From positions 1,240,001 to 1,304,000 of the forward strand of contig JARGXX010000004.1 of NCBI GenBank assembly GCA_030374765.1: a DNA stretch of 64,000 bases, read 5' to 3'. The DNA is from Agarophyton chilense. Taxonomy: Eukaryota; Rhodophyta; Florideophyceae; Gracilariales; Gracilariaceae. Under the pieces are notes generated by a model that searched no databases, was not told the DNA's origin, and saw only the letters and a list, made by a program, of their open reading frames with translations. How positions within the stretch are numbered: the first letter of the stretch is position 1; every line of letters begins with the position of its first letter. Made by a program: the position numbers and the translations under genes. This document shows, piece after piece, positions 1 through 9,256 of this stretch.

Positions 1-243
1 GAGGTAACCAGTCGGAAGTGTGAGTATTGCCTTGTCTCAGTCCGGTGGCAGTATGGGCTTCCACCGAATTCTGAAACTGATGTCCCATCCGTATCAATTC
101 GAATTAGGGTGCGACGCGGAAGTATTCCCGACACGAAAACGACAATAGAAGATATGAGATGTATTTCTCATCTAGTTGCCTTTATGGACCATGGGGAGCG
201 GAGGAATTTTCTAGATCCCATGCGTCGTCGCATATCAACTTGA
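1..243 (+). CDS. 3' end of an unidentified reading frame, cut by the window edge
   Basis: One frame is open from base 1 to a TGA at 241-243, giving 80 codons with a mixed, protein-like composition that includes a CEYC pair near its start and a basic C-terminus. No family was recognised. An open run of this length can occur by chance in one of six frames, so it is only a candidate for the tail of a gene that starts outside the window. It could equally be part of another transposon. Confidence 0.25.
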   Translation, partial: EVTSRKCEYCLVSVRWQYGLPPNSETDVPSVSIRIRVRRGSIPDTKTTIEDMRCISHLVAFMDHGERRNFLDPMRRRIST

Positions 244-2198
244 ATTGAGATTCTTGGGGGCCTAATTCAGTAGTGACTGTTATGCCACTTTGTATCAGAA
301 CGTGATTTAATGTTACGTGGTACAGAAATTTGATATCACGTCTTTCTAAAAAATATCAGCGTGACATTTGAAATGTGCAGCATGATTCGTATGGAAAGAA
401 ATGAAAAATTAAAAAGAATGTACTGAGGAACACATTAATATCGAAAAAGCATAGAATTTTATAGAAATCTTTTGGACATCTCTTGAGCATCACATATTAA
501 TTAAAAAAATCTAAAACGAACATCACTTGGACATCACCTGGTATATCAGCTGGGCCATCGACGGTTTAAATTCTGAAGATATATTGTGCATCCGAATAAA
601 AATCAGACGGACATCTTTCGGACATCATACGAGTATCGCAAACGTCCCTCAAAAAAACCCATAATGGTAGAATTACTTGCGCATCATAAGGACATCCAAG
701 AGACATCTCGATGTCTCTCTGTGTAGCTCCACCGGACAGAAGTTGTCGATGATTCACTAATCAAATCTTACGACGTTGACGGTATGCTCCCTAGTCAGAA
801 TCCCCGCAACATTGTGTGCTCACGTGATTAGGGCACCAGCATTCCAGTCCAACCTCACTTCTTGTACTGAGGACGCAGTGAGTCAGCCGACAGAGGTCGT
901 GACGAGATGGTGCGTCTCAAGCCCGAGCGAGTTCACCATATTCGTGGTCAGGATGAAGTTTCACGTTACAGTTTTGATATCTCGCACTAATAAACATCCG
1001 GAGCTTTATCATATAATAATGATCTCACCGAGTTTCTCGAAGCTTCTAACGGCTATTACAGCAGATCAACAATGGTATGATCTTTCGTGATCAAGCCCTT
1101 CCTATGAGCTTAGTTTCAGTACCTTCGTAAGCCTTGGACACGGCGGTCTGAAACACGTATCAAGAAAAATGACACGACACATTTCAATGAGTGAGAAGCT
1201 AGAAACCAATCTGTAAAATAAATATCAGTGAGTATGTAGGCCGCGAAGACCGAACCCTAAGAGCATCCCCGCCATTGGTGGGCCCAAATCAGCAAAATAG
1301 CAAATTAGGAGTCTACATGTTCGTCTACCAATAAAATATGTATAATTGCTGATTTTTAGACTTGTCTAAATCGTCGATTTCCGCACCGGTAGAGTCTTCA
1401 TCAACGCTAACTATCTGCTGTTGCACGCACGACATGGATGAAATATGCATTCGAGAGCAGGACGATGATCTACGCCCTTGCGATGGCAGTGTCTTCTAGA
1501 AGTGAATAGGTTGCTCTACGTGAAGCTATCTTTTGTTTGCGTGAATTGATTTCTGGTTTTTTTGCTGTTTGCGCTGGCGCACAAAAAAGGTGTATTTTCG
1601 AATGGAGATGGGAATCAGCCATGATTATGGGAAATTAATGCAACGGCGAGGAGGTTTTTGAAAGAACTATTAATGAGGGGGATCTTGCATTTATGTATTG
1701 TAGAGAGCATGGGGTTTGGCTGCTTCACGGCTTTTGCCGCGAAATGTACTAGATCTCCTCCAATGGATAGCTTGCAAACGGTTTCTTCGATAGCACAAGC
1801 TCAAATAAGAAAGAGGAACAATCGCTCGATTTGCACTCTGAAACTCTGCCAGTGCTTTTTTATTTGACACTGTTGTGGACCAATGCGGCGGACCAGGCAG
1901 GTGCATTAAAGCAAATTAGATCATTTCGTAATCAACCCATGCCTGGTGGAGATGCTCTAAGAGATGGCCTTGCGAGTCAGCCTCGCGGCTCACTTCTGTT
2001 TGCGCGAAAAAATTGTTATCGGAGCGGGTTGGTGTTTGAAATGATGGAGAAGAGGCTACAGGTATTGATTTCTAGTAATCTGTAAGAGAGCCATAATGTT
2101 GGTGTTCAATATTGAGCACAAAAGGCACACATAATATTGGTATCTATTAATGTACACGAGAACCACATTCACTCGGCAACCATCGAGATGCACTATAT
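244..2198. other. Stretch without a recognisable gene
   Basis: Only short, unconvincing open frames occur here. Bases 470-715 hold many copies of a short motif around GGACATC (see the separate repeat entry). Nothing else was recognised. Confidence 0.5.
470..715. repeat. Degenerate GGACATC-rich short repeats
   Basis: The words GGACATC, GAACATC, GAGACATC and GCGCATCAT recur roughly every 10 to 30 bases, for example near 475, 528, 612, 622, 692 and 704. The spacing is irregular and copies differ, so this looks like an old decayed minisatellite rather than a regulatory array. Confidence 0.4.
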
Positions 2199-2200
2199 TA

Positions 2201-2233
2201 CAGTGACCGAAATTAAAACAGAACACCCCTACA
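2201..2233 (+). repeat. Left terminal inverted repeat of the Tc1 element
   Basis: Matches the reverse complement of 5253-5284 with few differences. A weaker internal copy lies at about 2375-2404. Confidence 0.7.
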
Positions 2234-2437
2234 TTCTTTTTGTATTTGGACTTCCTGTTGAGTGTTTTAAATGATACGTGGCCTTCGGAGAAAACAAATA
2301 AAACAAGCCCCAAAACTGGGGCTATCTTTCTAAAAACGCCTCTGATTTTGAAAGTTGACAAGCAAAGGCTACTGTAAAGTGCGAAATTATAATAGAACAA
2401 CAACCTTGTTTTATTCATAGTACGCTTTAATAAGATC

Positions 2438-3261
2438 TTAATAGCTCTTCTTATTCCCACCTTTTTCTAACCCCTGTAAAAAACGTCTTTTCATACTTTT
2501 TAGAAAATTATACCTCAAACATCGACCCGATTTTGTCCATTCTTCAATAATGGCGCTTTTAGGCGCTTTTACATCAGTAAATTGCCTTTCTTTTGTGTAA
2601 AAAAGCACGGGATGAAACCCCCATACATTATCGAGAGCGTTTAAATCAGGTCTGCATGCAGGCCACTTCATTACTGCAATATTTTTAGATCAAAACCACT
2701 CTTTTGTATATTTTTAAAAGTGTATAGCAGCATTGTCTTGCTGAAAAATCCAGATTCCACAATAATCTATAGAAGATATTGCAAACAAAATGATTTCTAA
2801 AGTAATGAAATACTTTTTGGAATCTAGTTTTTAAATCAAAACATCTAAGTATCTGTAACCATCTTTGCAAAAATGCACCCCAAACCATAACACGTCCTCC
2901 ACTAGCTTGCCGTCTGGACAATACTTTTTCTTATTTTCTTAGATCAAGGCAGCAGTAGTGATATACTTCCGAATCGTACAGGTTATTTTTTTTCCATCAG
3001 AAAATATAACCTTAGACTATTGAGCAATCGAAAACCCGTAAAATGTTTGTGCATGCCATAGCCTTCCCTGAACATTTCTCGTCTTTAATTCCGGTGCTTT
3101 GGTTATCTTCATGTACTTAATACTTGTAGACTCATTCAATACTTGTTGCACACTCCGATTAGTCACAAATGAATTGAGATTTTGTTCTAGATGTGATGCA
3201 GAATACAGTTCTTTTGCTGCTCCGACGAGTGCAACAGTATTGAATTAGATGCGCGAAACTA
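2438..3261 (-). pseudogene. Tc1/mariner transposase, catalytic half (decayed)
   Basis: Read on the minus strand in shifting frames, the region gives the Tc1/mariner landmarks in order. IFSDGKK holds the first catalytic Asp (about 3000). GGRVMVWGAF follows (about 2900). FQQDNAAIH holds the second Asp (about 2735). WPACRPDLNALDNVWG holds the third acidic residue, here Asp rather than the Glu usual in Tc1 (about 2630). The C-terminal tail with SMKRRF and a GG pair also fits the family. Frame changes and stops lie between these blocks, so no full protein can be made. The DNA-binding N-terminus lies across the LTR insertion at 4778-4945. Confidence 0.75.
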
Positions 3262-3457
3262 TGTAATTAGAATCAAGTGCAAGCAAGCGCTAAGGCGAAG
3301 CAGTGGTAGAAAAGGTCACGGAACAAGAGTATATTAATTGAAGAGACACAGGTGGAGCTGTTTATAAGCCAGATAGCGACGGCTATATTCAGAAAGATGA
3401 AGGGCTCATCGACCCGTCAGAGTAACGTTCTCATACAGTTCCTCCCAGTTATTGCGC
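3262..3457 (+). repeat. 5' LTR of the small Ty3-type element
   Basis: Begins TGTAATTAG and matches 4582-4776 along its length with many substitutions. A TGGTAG tract just after it, ahead of the gag ATG at 3474, may be the primer-binding site. Confidence 0.65.
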
Positions 3458-3473
3458 TGGTAGTATCGCTGCA

Positions 3474-3958
3474 ATGGAAGCTCAGAACCTTTCTGTGTCG
3501 ATCAATCTGAAGCCAAATAAACCGAAAGTGTTTACCGGAAACCGTGATTTTCATGTGGTAAACACTTGGCTCTACAAGGTTAAGCAGTATTTTTTACTGA
3601 TTCAAGTTTCTAATGCTAGTATCGCACTCTCCGATGCTAACCGAATTTCGTATGCAACCACTCTGTTGACTAGCACGGCCGCTATTTGGTGGTATAGGGT
3701 TTTGAAGAGCCATGAAGTTCCCCAGACTTGGGATGGATTTGTGACAGCTATCAAGCGGGAGTTTGTTCCGAAAGATCATGAACGCTGAGCGCGAGACTCG
3801 CTTAGGACATGCTAGCAGACTAAAAAAACGCTGAATACCTTTCACGCTTTCTAAACATTGTTCTCACTATCCTAGACATGAGTTATAGTGAAAAATGGGA
3901 CAGGCTTGTCAGTGGATGCAAGGCAAAGATTCAGTTTGAAGTTCGCAAGGCAAACTGA
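3474..3958 (+). pseudogene. Retrotransposon gag fragment
   Basis: Starts at the ATG at 3474, 16 bp after the 5' LTR. The first 104 codons contain the retrotransposon Gag signature: a hydrophobic helix, then TSTAAIWWYRVL, then a W..F....K.EFVP block. A TGA ends the frame at 3786-3788. Gag-like sequence (NIVLTIPGMS and SGCKAKIQFEVRKA) continues in shifted frames to about 3958. The nucleocapsid zinc knuckle is not present because of the internal deletion. Confidence 0.65.
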
Positions 3959-3971
3959 GGTCGACCCGTCG

Positions 3972-4037
3972 AAGTGTCGCCTGTGATATACTTTAGGGCC
4001 CGGCGGCTTAGAGAGCTCAACCGTTATCATCTCTGCT
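3972..4037 (+). repeat. Fragment resembling the LTR end of the 35-44 kb chromovirus
   Basis: The segment around GGGCCCGGCGGCTTAGAGAG and its continuation to CTTCACA closely matches the last 65 bp of the LTRs at 35392-35838 and 43673-44118. It is probably a leftover from a related element, or from the recombination that deleted the interior of this one. Confidence 0.55.
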
Positions 4038-4159
4038 TCACAAATATTCGAAAATTTTCTTTAGTTAAGAGGAAGTTGCACGTTCTCGGGGGCTCCCTAT
4101 CACGCATTCCTAACCGTTGTATAATCCAACAGATCCAGTGCGTGACGCCAGCATTTTTT

Positions 4160-4570
4160 GAGCTGTAAGGGGTTCTGTCCAAGTACGAGAATGACCAGTT
4201 GTTTGGTCAAATTGCCGCCGCGCTGGGAGACCAATGGCCTGAGGATCCTAAGCGCCGAAAACGGCTCGAAGGTATGGTGCCGTCATTTACAAAAGATGGA
4301 TGGCTTTTTCTCCATAATGGGAAGCTTTGTGTTCCATCCCATTGTCGCCGTAGCGTTCTAGAAATTGCGCACGACTCGGTAGTTGCTGGCCACTTTGCGT
4401 TTTCGAAGACTTTAGCCCGGCTCGCCGAATTGCAATGGAGGCACAAAACACAGGACGTGATGCGGTACTGTAGTGGCTGTGCAGTTTGCCAACAGCAAAA
4501 AAATTTCCACGGGCAGACGCTTACTGATCCACAACCTTTACCGGTTCTGACGCGTCAATGGGGAATGGTT
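4160..4570 (+). pseudogene. Integrase zinc-binding (HHCC) domain fragment
   Basis: The plus frame carries the upstream spacer and HHCC module of Ty3 integrases: AHDSVVAGHF supplies the histidines, and CSGCAVCQQQK the cysteines. The reading then runs into the 3' LTR before the catalytic D,D-35-E core, so the fragment cannot act as an integrase. Confidence 0.7.
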
Positions 4571-4581
4571 TCCCAACAGTA

Positions 4582-4776
4582 TGACATTAGAATTGTGTGC
4601 AAGTTGGCGCGAAGGCAATGCCGCGGTAGAAAAGGTCACGGAACAAGAGTATACGAATTGAAGAGACACAAGTGCAGCTGTTTGTAAGCCAGATAGCTAC
4701 GGCTATTTTAAGAAAGAAGAAACGCTCATCGATTCGTCGGAGTAAAGTTCTCATACAGTTTCTTCCAGTTTTTGCA
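4582..4776 (+). repeat. 3' LTR of the small Ty3-type element
   Basis: Begins TGACATTAG and ends near TTTTTGCA. It is diverged from the 5' copy, indicating an old insertion. Confidence 0.65.
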
Positions 4777-4777
4777 C

Positions 4778-4945
4778 CGAGAAGAAAACGGTGTGATTTT
4801 TTAGATAACTTACAATGTTTTTTTGTGTTATAGTTCTTTTCGTATTCTTTTCTATTATTGAGATAAGAAGCGACAACTTCTTGCTTTGATTTGTCTTCTT
4901 GGCAATTTTGTTGAAAGAAAATTTTTTCTGTAAAAAGAACATCAA
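4778..4945 (-). pseudogene. Tc1/mariner transposase, N-terminal helix-turn-helix piece
   Basis: A lysine-rich minus-strand frame next to the LTR insertion ends in SYLKNHTVFFS. It resembles the N-terminal DNA-binding part of Tc1-type transposases. Its place directly across the insertion from the catalytic half, inside the same inverted repeats, supports the reading more than the sequence match does. Confidence 0.45.
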
Positions 4946-5252
4946 TTGTACTTTTTTTTAGGGGTCCGACCCTGTGTTCTACCCATTTTAGGCGGCGTCA
5001 AGAACCACAAGTTAAGAAGAAGATGCAAACTATGCTTTTAAGTTAGTTTTTTGACCGAACGTTTGATTATAACGGTCATAAAAAAGAGTGTTCTATTTTA
5101 ATTTCGTGGTCTGATTTCCCGTTTCTCATTCACTTGGTTAAAAAAACCACTTTTTGGTTTCTTATTGTTTCCGTTTGTGTGTGATACATAACTGTAGCTT
5201 GTGGCTAAATATGAATGGATCAGGCTCAAAACAGACCGATAAGAGGGAAAAA

Positions 5253-5284
5253 CATGGGGTGTTTTATTTTAATTTCGGTCACTG
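5253..5284 (-). repeat. Right terminal inverted repeat of the Tc1 element
   Basis: Reverse complement of the left end, followed by TA. A diverged internal direct repeat lies at about 5086-5114. Confidence 0.7.
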
Positions 5285-5286
5285 TA

Positions 5287-5919
5287 CATGTAATCCACAG
5301 TAGCATGCATACAAAGACGAACCGGGCAGTGTAAGGAGTCATCTGAAAACCTCAGCTCGGCCACACCGCACAACTAGTGTCTACACGCCCGGCGGATTGG
5401 CCTCACATGAAGCCAGCTTGGCCTCATATGAGGCCAGTTCTATTTTCCAAAAAATTAGTAAAAATTGCTGGTTTCCAAACTGCAATGGCGTATTCTATTT
5501 TCTAAGTAAAAAACTAATTTTCTAACCATGTTCCTCCTGCTTTAAAGTACAGTTTTTAGACAGTCATCTTCAATAACAGCAGCTCAATGGTTTCACGACC
5601 GCTCGGAGACTGATAGAAACAGAGTTCAAACCTCGCTGAGTTCAGTATAACTCGAAAAACCCTGCAGGAGCTCGACTAATTCTAAAAACTATTATGGTCT
5701 AAGAACGCATTTGCGTCCACTTGAACAGGAGACAGAGTAAGGTGGCATCTACTAAAGGGATTGTTTCGTCAGAGACCATAATATATCTAGCAAGTTGGAT
5801 AACGCGGATTGAATTAGTAGGCGTTTTAGAGTAATTTGAACTTTTGCTTTATACTTTTAAAAAATGCCCCTAAAAAGCATTAAAAACACATGTTGACACA
5901 CGACTATCAATGCTGTTGA
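5287..5919. other. Non-coding stretch between transposon relics
   Basis: No gene seen. It holds a perfect 18-bp palindrome and a weaker copy beside it (5398-5437, listed separately). The rest is AT-rich and unremarkable. Confidence 0.5.
5398..5437. repeat. Palindrome pair TGGCCTCATATGAGGCCA
   Basis: A perfect 18-bp palindrome lies at 5419-5436, with an imperfect copy (TTGGCCTCACATGAAGCCAG) immediately before it. The identical palindrome recurs at 19572-19589, on the other side of the split piggyBac gene. Confidence 0.7.
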
Positions 5920-6236
5920 CTAAATGTTGCTCGAAATGTGATGAATGTCACGCAGATGATCTATAAAGCACTCCCGGCCGGTTCCACTGTGACATATATA
6001 AACATCCATATCGTTGTACTTTTTGCATTCTGAACAAACAAATTTGGATTTGTAAATGGTTTTGCACACTTCGCATTGTCCTTGGTATGTTTGAGATGTC
6101 AAAGAACCATCCAATTTCCTTCTTTTTCGATTGGTTTCCATTAAAATAATGCCGGTACCAGCCACATATGTGGTTTCTGTTTCATCTTCCTCCTTACATT
6201 TTATTTTCATAGTTCGAATATCATCCCAGTTGTTAT
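5920..6236 (-). pseudogene. piggyBac-type transposase, C-terminal cysteine-rich end
   Basis: This is the last ~105 codons of a PGBD-type transposase, with CEVC, CSEC and a CF..H..DIHH tail, the zinc-binding C-terminus usual in this family. It ends at the TAG at 5920-5922. The rest of the gene is at 17611-19317. The two parts are separated by a chromovirus flanked by GTTAT on both sides. Counting that duplication once, the frame reads straight through as GFIDNNWDDIR. Confidence 0.75.
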
Positions 6237-7101
6237 TGTAGGACAATGCCCCCAAGGGGGAAAACCCACGAAGACGTCCGGATCTTCCTCTCACGAGGTA
6301 ACCGGCGCAGTAGAGCCCTCCCAGGGATCGGCGCGCAATGCCGGGTGTAAGCCGGAGCCGAACCGACGCGACGGGCGCAGGGAAGCTGAAAGAAGCCGAG
6401 AATATCCGCTGAAGCGGTGCTTGCGTATTCCCTGAGGAGGCAAAACCCACGAGAGTGGCGAGCACGACAGGTGTCAGTGCGAGCCGCAAGAGCGGGAATT
6501 GCCCAATGAAGGGGAGGAAAAGGGAAGGAAAATGGGAACGGAGACAAATGGGCGAGGTTGACCACGAGTTGCAAGAGGGGACTCGGGAATAGCCGGCACT
6601 GCCGGGTGTAGCAAACCGTATACACGGGCGGAACCACGAAAGTGGGAATAGATACCCAACACACGAAGGCTGCTTGAACGTCCAAGGGGGTTGGGAAGCC
6701 GTGCACCACGGGAAATCCCTCCGTAAGAAGTTGTATATCCGCGCAGGCGGTTCGACCCAGAGCCAAGATCTGGAAGACCAAGATCACCCTTGTTGGGGAG
6801 ACTTTACTCGACCGGCGGCCGCGAGGCCGGCGGCCTAAGTACTGTAGTCACCGTAGAATACAATAAATAAAGTCTATCCTAAATAGCTAAATGTCCGTCT
6901 AACAAAAGGGGCCAATCTGGCGGCCACGTGTCGCGCGGGCGCTGCGGCCACGTGTATGGCACCCGGTCCCGCCGGTGCATCACCGGCGTTCCGGGTGTCG
7001 CCGTGAAAGTGGATTTCTCCTACTCATAACGAGGTTGCACGCCGGAGGCTCCGGAAAATACTTAAGTCCCCAAAAACCTCCCTGGAGGACGTTGCTCTTC
7101 A
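6237..7101 (-). repeat. 3' LTR of element 1
   Basis: Runs from TGTAGGACAATG to GTTGCTCTTCA on the plus strand. It carries GCGGCCACGTG repeats and, on either strand, long accidental open frames that are not counted as genes. Confidence 0.92.
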
Positions 7102-7116
7102 TATCCCCCCCTTAAG
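7102..7116 (-). promoter_or_regulatory. Polypurine tract of element 1
   Basis: The minus strand reads CTTAAGGGGGGGATA directly before the 3' LTR, a standard plus-strand priming tract. Element 2 has the similar AAGGAGGGAGATA at the same position. Confidence 0.75.
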
Positions 7117-7147
7117 ACAGGGCGAACACGTCGAAGAGGAAGTCGGC

Positions 7148-8923
7148 ATGGCAGCTCGTCATGATAAGAGCGCGTCCGACACCGGGTCTCCGGAAACCAA
7201 CACACCTTCACAAAGGATCCCACGCACGCTCCCCGCATCTGATTCCAACAACAGCACACCAACACGCACCATGTCCAATCCCGACCGTCATAACACATCC
7301 GCGACTCCCGCCCTTGGCGGTTCCACCGGCTTCCAGTCTGCGCCCCACCCTGGGGATATTACCAACCTCGCGTACGAAGACCGCCGTATTGGCGCCCGCT
7401 TTCGCGGACAGGTGGACCCACCGCAGTGGCCGACCTACGACGCCCTTGTGGGTGCGAGTCCAAGAACTCGGCATGGCTCGGCGAGGTTGCGGTATGCGCC
7501 TTGGTTTCACCCATTGGCTGTCCGCGACGAGGATATGATCCAATCCTACACCGATAACTCGGAAATGCTCCCGGGCGACCTGCCCGGCGTGGTGACCCTG
7601 TCCTGGGATTGGCGTAATCGTATCGCCATCCCGGTACACCACATACTCCGCCGACGCGGTGAATCCTCTGCGGAGGCTCAAGCCGCGCTTGTGCGGATTG
7701 CTTATCTCAGGCACCATCGGGCGCCTTTCGAGTTCCCGATACCGCCAGAGGTCAAATTCGACGTCCACCTTTACCGCACTCGCGGGGAAATGTCGTACTG
7801 TGACCGTCTTAACGGATTGGAAACCCTCGCTTGGAGAGGCACACCGATCGCTCGGCAAGAAGCCCTTTGCTGGGCACAACCGATTCTTCGGGCAGAGTTC
7901 CGCTATCAACCGCGGCAGTCGCGCTCGAACTTCCTTCAGAACTTCATCCGCGATGAGCGGCGTTGGCGGGCCCGTACCGGGTATTTCGTACCGTACCAGA
8001 ACACGGAGATTGAGCGCATCGCGCCTGCTCACCGACGTGGTCGGTACGTCAGTCTCCCAGACTGGTGGTCCTCCTTGGAGGCGTGCTGGGGTTGCTTCGT
8101 TGAGCTGCCCCCAGTATTCACCTATGTAGGGTCGTCGTTCTTGAACGATCCCCAGTCGGGGCGGTGGTCCGTCGTGGTAAGCGAATGGGCCGTCCGCACT
8201 GCGGCTTTTATCCTCGCTGAGGCGTACGACCAATACCGATTGTGGTACGTGCCACCGCGTGTGCGGGCTGCGATCCGCCGTTTGGACATGCGCATCCCCC
8301 TCGGGGGCGAGGCGAACGAAGAAGAGATGCTGGGCCTCCTCGACATTGTGGAGGGGGTCCAGTGGGATGAGGTCCCGCTGGAGAACTCCCAAGGCATTCA
8401 ACCGCGTCGCGGGTCTGGCCCCGGATTCGGGAGTAATACCGCCCTAGCGGGGGATTTCATCTACTTCGACCCCTGGGAGTACCACGAGACCAGCCGCGAG
8501 GAAGCGGAAGCCAACCGGCATGCGCCGCGTGAAGTCCCGGCCGACCACCCGCGAGGGTACGTCGACTCGAGCGACTATTACCGCGGCTATGCGGATGGTG
8601 ACCCGATGGTCGACAACGAACCGGAGGATCCGGGTTACGCTTCGATGGAGAATGACGAGTCCGGCGAGGCCGGTGAGGAGTCCGTTGAATACGGTGGTGC
8701 GGCTCCATCCGGGGCTGCTGATGCCGTGCGAACGGATTCCTATCCGACTCCATCGGTGGCGGGCCCGCCCGCAACTGCCGCTGGCGCGGAGCGGGGCGAG
8801 GTCATCGCGCACTTCCTTCGGGAGGTGGGGCTTCGCCCTTCCGAGATCTCGGGTGATGTGGCCGCCATGCGGGATGCCTTAGCCAACCGCCTGGGCGGGG
8901 GTCTACCTCGTGCGGAGGAATGA
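7148..8923 (+). CDS. 591-codon antisense reading frame of element 1, function unknown
   Basis: The frame starts at an ATG 46 bp inside the 3' LTR and runs uninterrupted to a TGA at 8921-8923, on the strand opposite to gag-pol. The predicted protein has a Ser/Thr/Pro-rich N-terminus (about 1-80) and a Trp/Tyr/Arg-rich middle (about 90-390) containing WWSSLEACWGCF and SGRWSVVVSEWAVRTAAFIL. A short acidic helix follows, then a Glu/Asp/Gly-rich C-terminal 150 residues. No signal peptide, membrane segment or known domain was recognised, and it does not resemble Gag, Pol or Env as far as I can tell. It stays open while gag-pol has five stops. A promoter in the neighbouring LTR reading outward on the plus strand could drive it. 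The opposite strand also has a 397-codon frame here, but its composition is less protein-like. Confidence 0.6.
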   Translation: MAARHDKSASDTGSPETNTPSQRIPRTLPASDSNNSTPTRTMSNPDRHNTSATPALGGSTGFQSAPHPGDITNLAYEDRRIGARFRGQVDPPQWPTYDALVGASPRTRHGSARLRYAPWFHPLAVRDEDMIQSYTDNSEMLPGDLPGVVTLSWDWRNRIAIPVHHILRRRGESSAEAQAALVRIAYLRHHRAPFEFPIPPEVKFDVHLYRTRGEMSYCDRLNGLETLAWRGTPIARQEALCWAQPILRAEFRYQPRQSRSNFLQNFIRDERRWRARTGYFVPYQNTEIERIAPAHRRGRYVSLPDWWSSLEACWGCFVELPPVFTYVGSSFLNDPQSGRWSVVVSEWAVRTAAFILAEAYDQYRLWYVPPRVRAAIRRLDMRIPLGGEANEEEMLGLLDIVEGVQWDEVPLENSQGIQPRRGSGPGFGSNTALAGDFIYFDPWEYHETSREEAEANRHAPREVPADHPRGYVDSSDYYRGYADGDPMVDNEPEDPGYASMENDESGEAGEESVEYGGAAPSGAADAVRTDSYPTPSVAGPPATAAGAERGEVIAHFLREVGLRPSEISGDVAAMRDALANRLGGGLPRAEE

Positions 8924-9256
8924 CCGGAGCTTCTGGTAGAATGTAGGGCGGCGCCACTAGGTCGCCCTTGCCAGTAGTGAGAAATAAAAAGAAGAGGGTC
9001 GCTTTACCGACGCCCTTTTCCAAGTCCGCTTCTTTCTTTCCGGGGTACCGGCCTTCTACCGGGGTTCCGGCGTTGCAGGGAACCAGCCTAGCTGGGAGTT
9101 CCGTGTTTAACGGTGGGCGCTTCGCGCGCGGACCAGGTAACTGGCACGACCACCAACGACGTTGGTATAGCGTGAGCGGTTGCTTTCTTCCCCGCGTTGG
9201 GGCATGGACGGAGATGGCGCGTGGCGCCATCAGCCATTCCATTCCGTGTTCACGGT

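Larger units (their letters stand above)
3262..4776 (+). mobile_element. Small, internally deleted Ty3-type LTR retrotransposon
   Basis: Two similar direct repeats of about 195 bp (3262-3457 and 4582-4776) flank a 1.1-kb interior that keeps only the start of gag and the integrase zinc-binding region. Protease, reverse transcriptase and RNase H are missing, so a large internal deletion has occurred. The element lies inside the Tc1 transposase gene. No clean target duplication was found, possibly because the LTR edges are diverged or my boundaries are a few bases off. Confidence 0.7.
2199..5286 (-). mobile_element. Tc1/mariner element with inverted/direct-repeat ends, split by an LTR element
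   Basis: Both ends carry the same inverted repeat (left reads CAGTGACCGAAATTAAAACA from 2201) next to TA dinucleotides at 2199-2200 and 5285-5286, the target duplication typical of Tc1/mariner. A second, diverged copy of the repeat lies about 170 bp inside each end (2375-2404 and 5086-5114). This gives the IR/DR layout known from Sleeping-Beauty-type Tc1 elements. Transposase pieces lie on the minus strand at 2438-3261 and 4778-4945. A small LTR element occupies 3262-4776. Without it the element would be about 1.57 kb, a normal Tc1 size. Several stops and frame changes show it is dead. Confidence 0.75.

Noticed and set aside
1260-1300. GAGCATCCCCGCCATTGGTGG resembling plant MITE ends
   Set aside because: No matching inverted copy within a few hundred bases.
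6233-6787. Long open frames on the minus strand within the LTRs (also 16699-17296)
   Set aside because: They lie in U3/U5 sequence, occur in two frames at once, and match no protein. Read as chance openness of GC-rich LTR DNA.
7208-8401. 397-codon frame on the minus strand opposite the antisense gene of element 1
   Set aside because: Overlaps the longer plus-strand frame entirely. Its composition looks like a by-product of high GC, and no family is visible.
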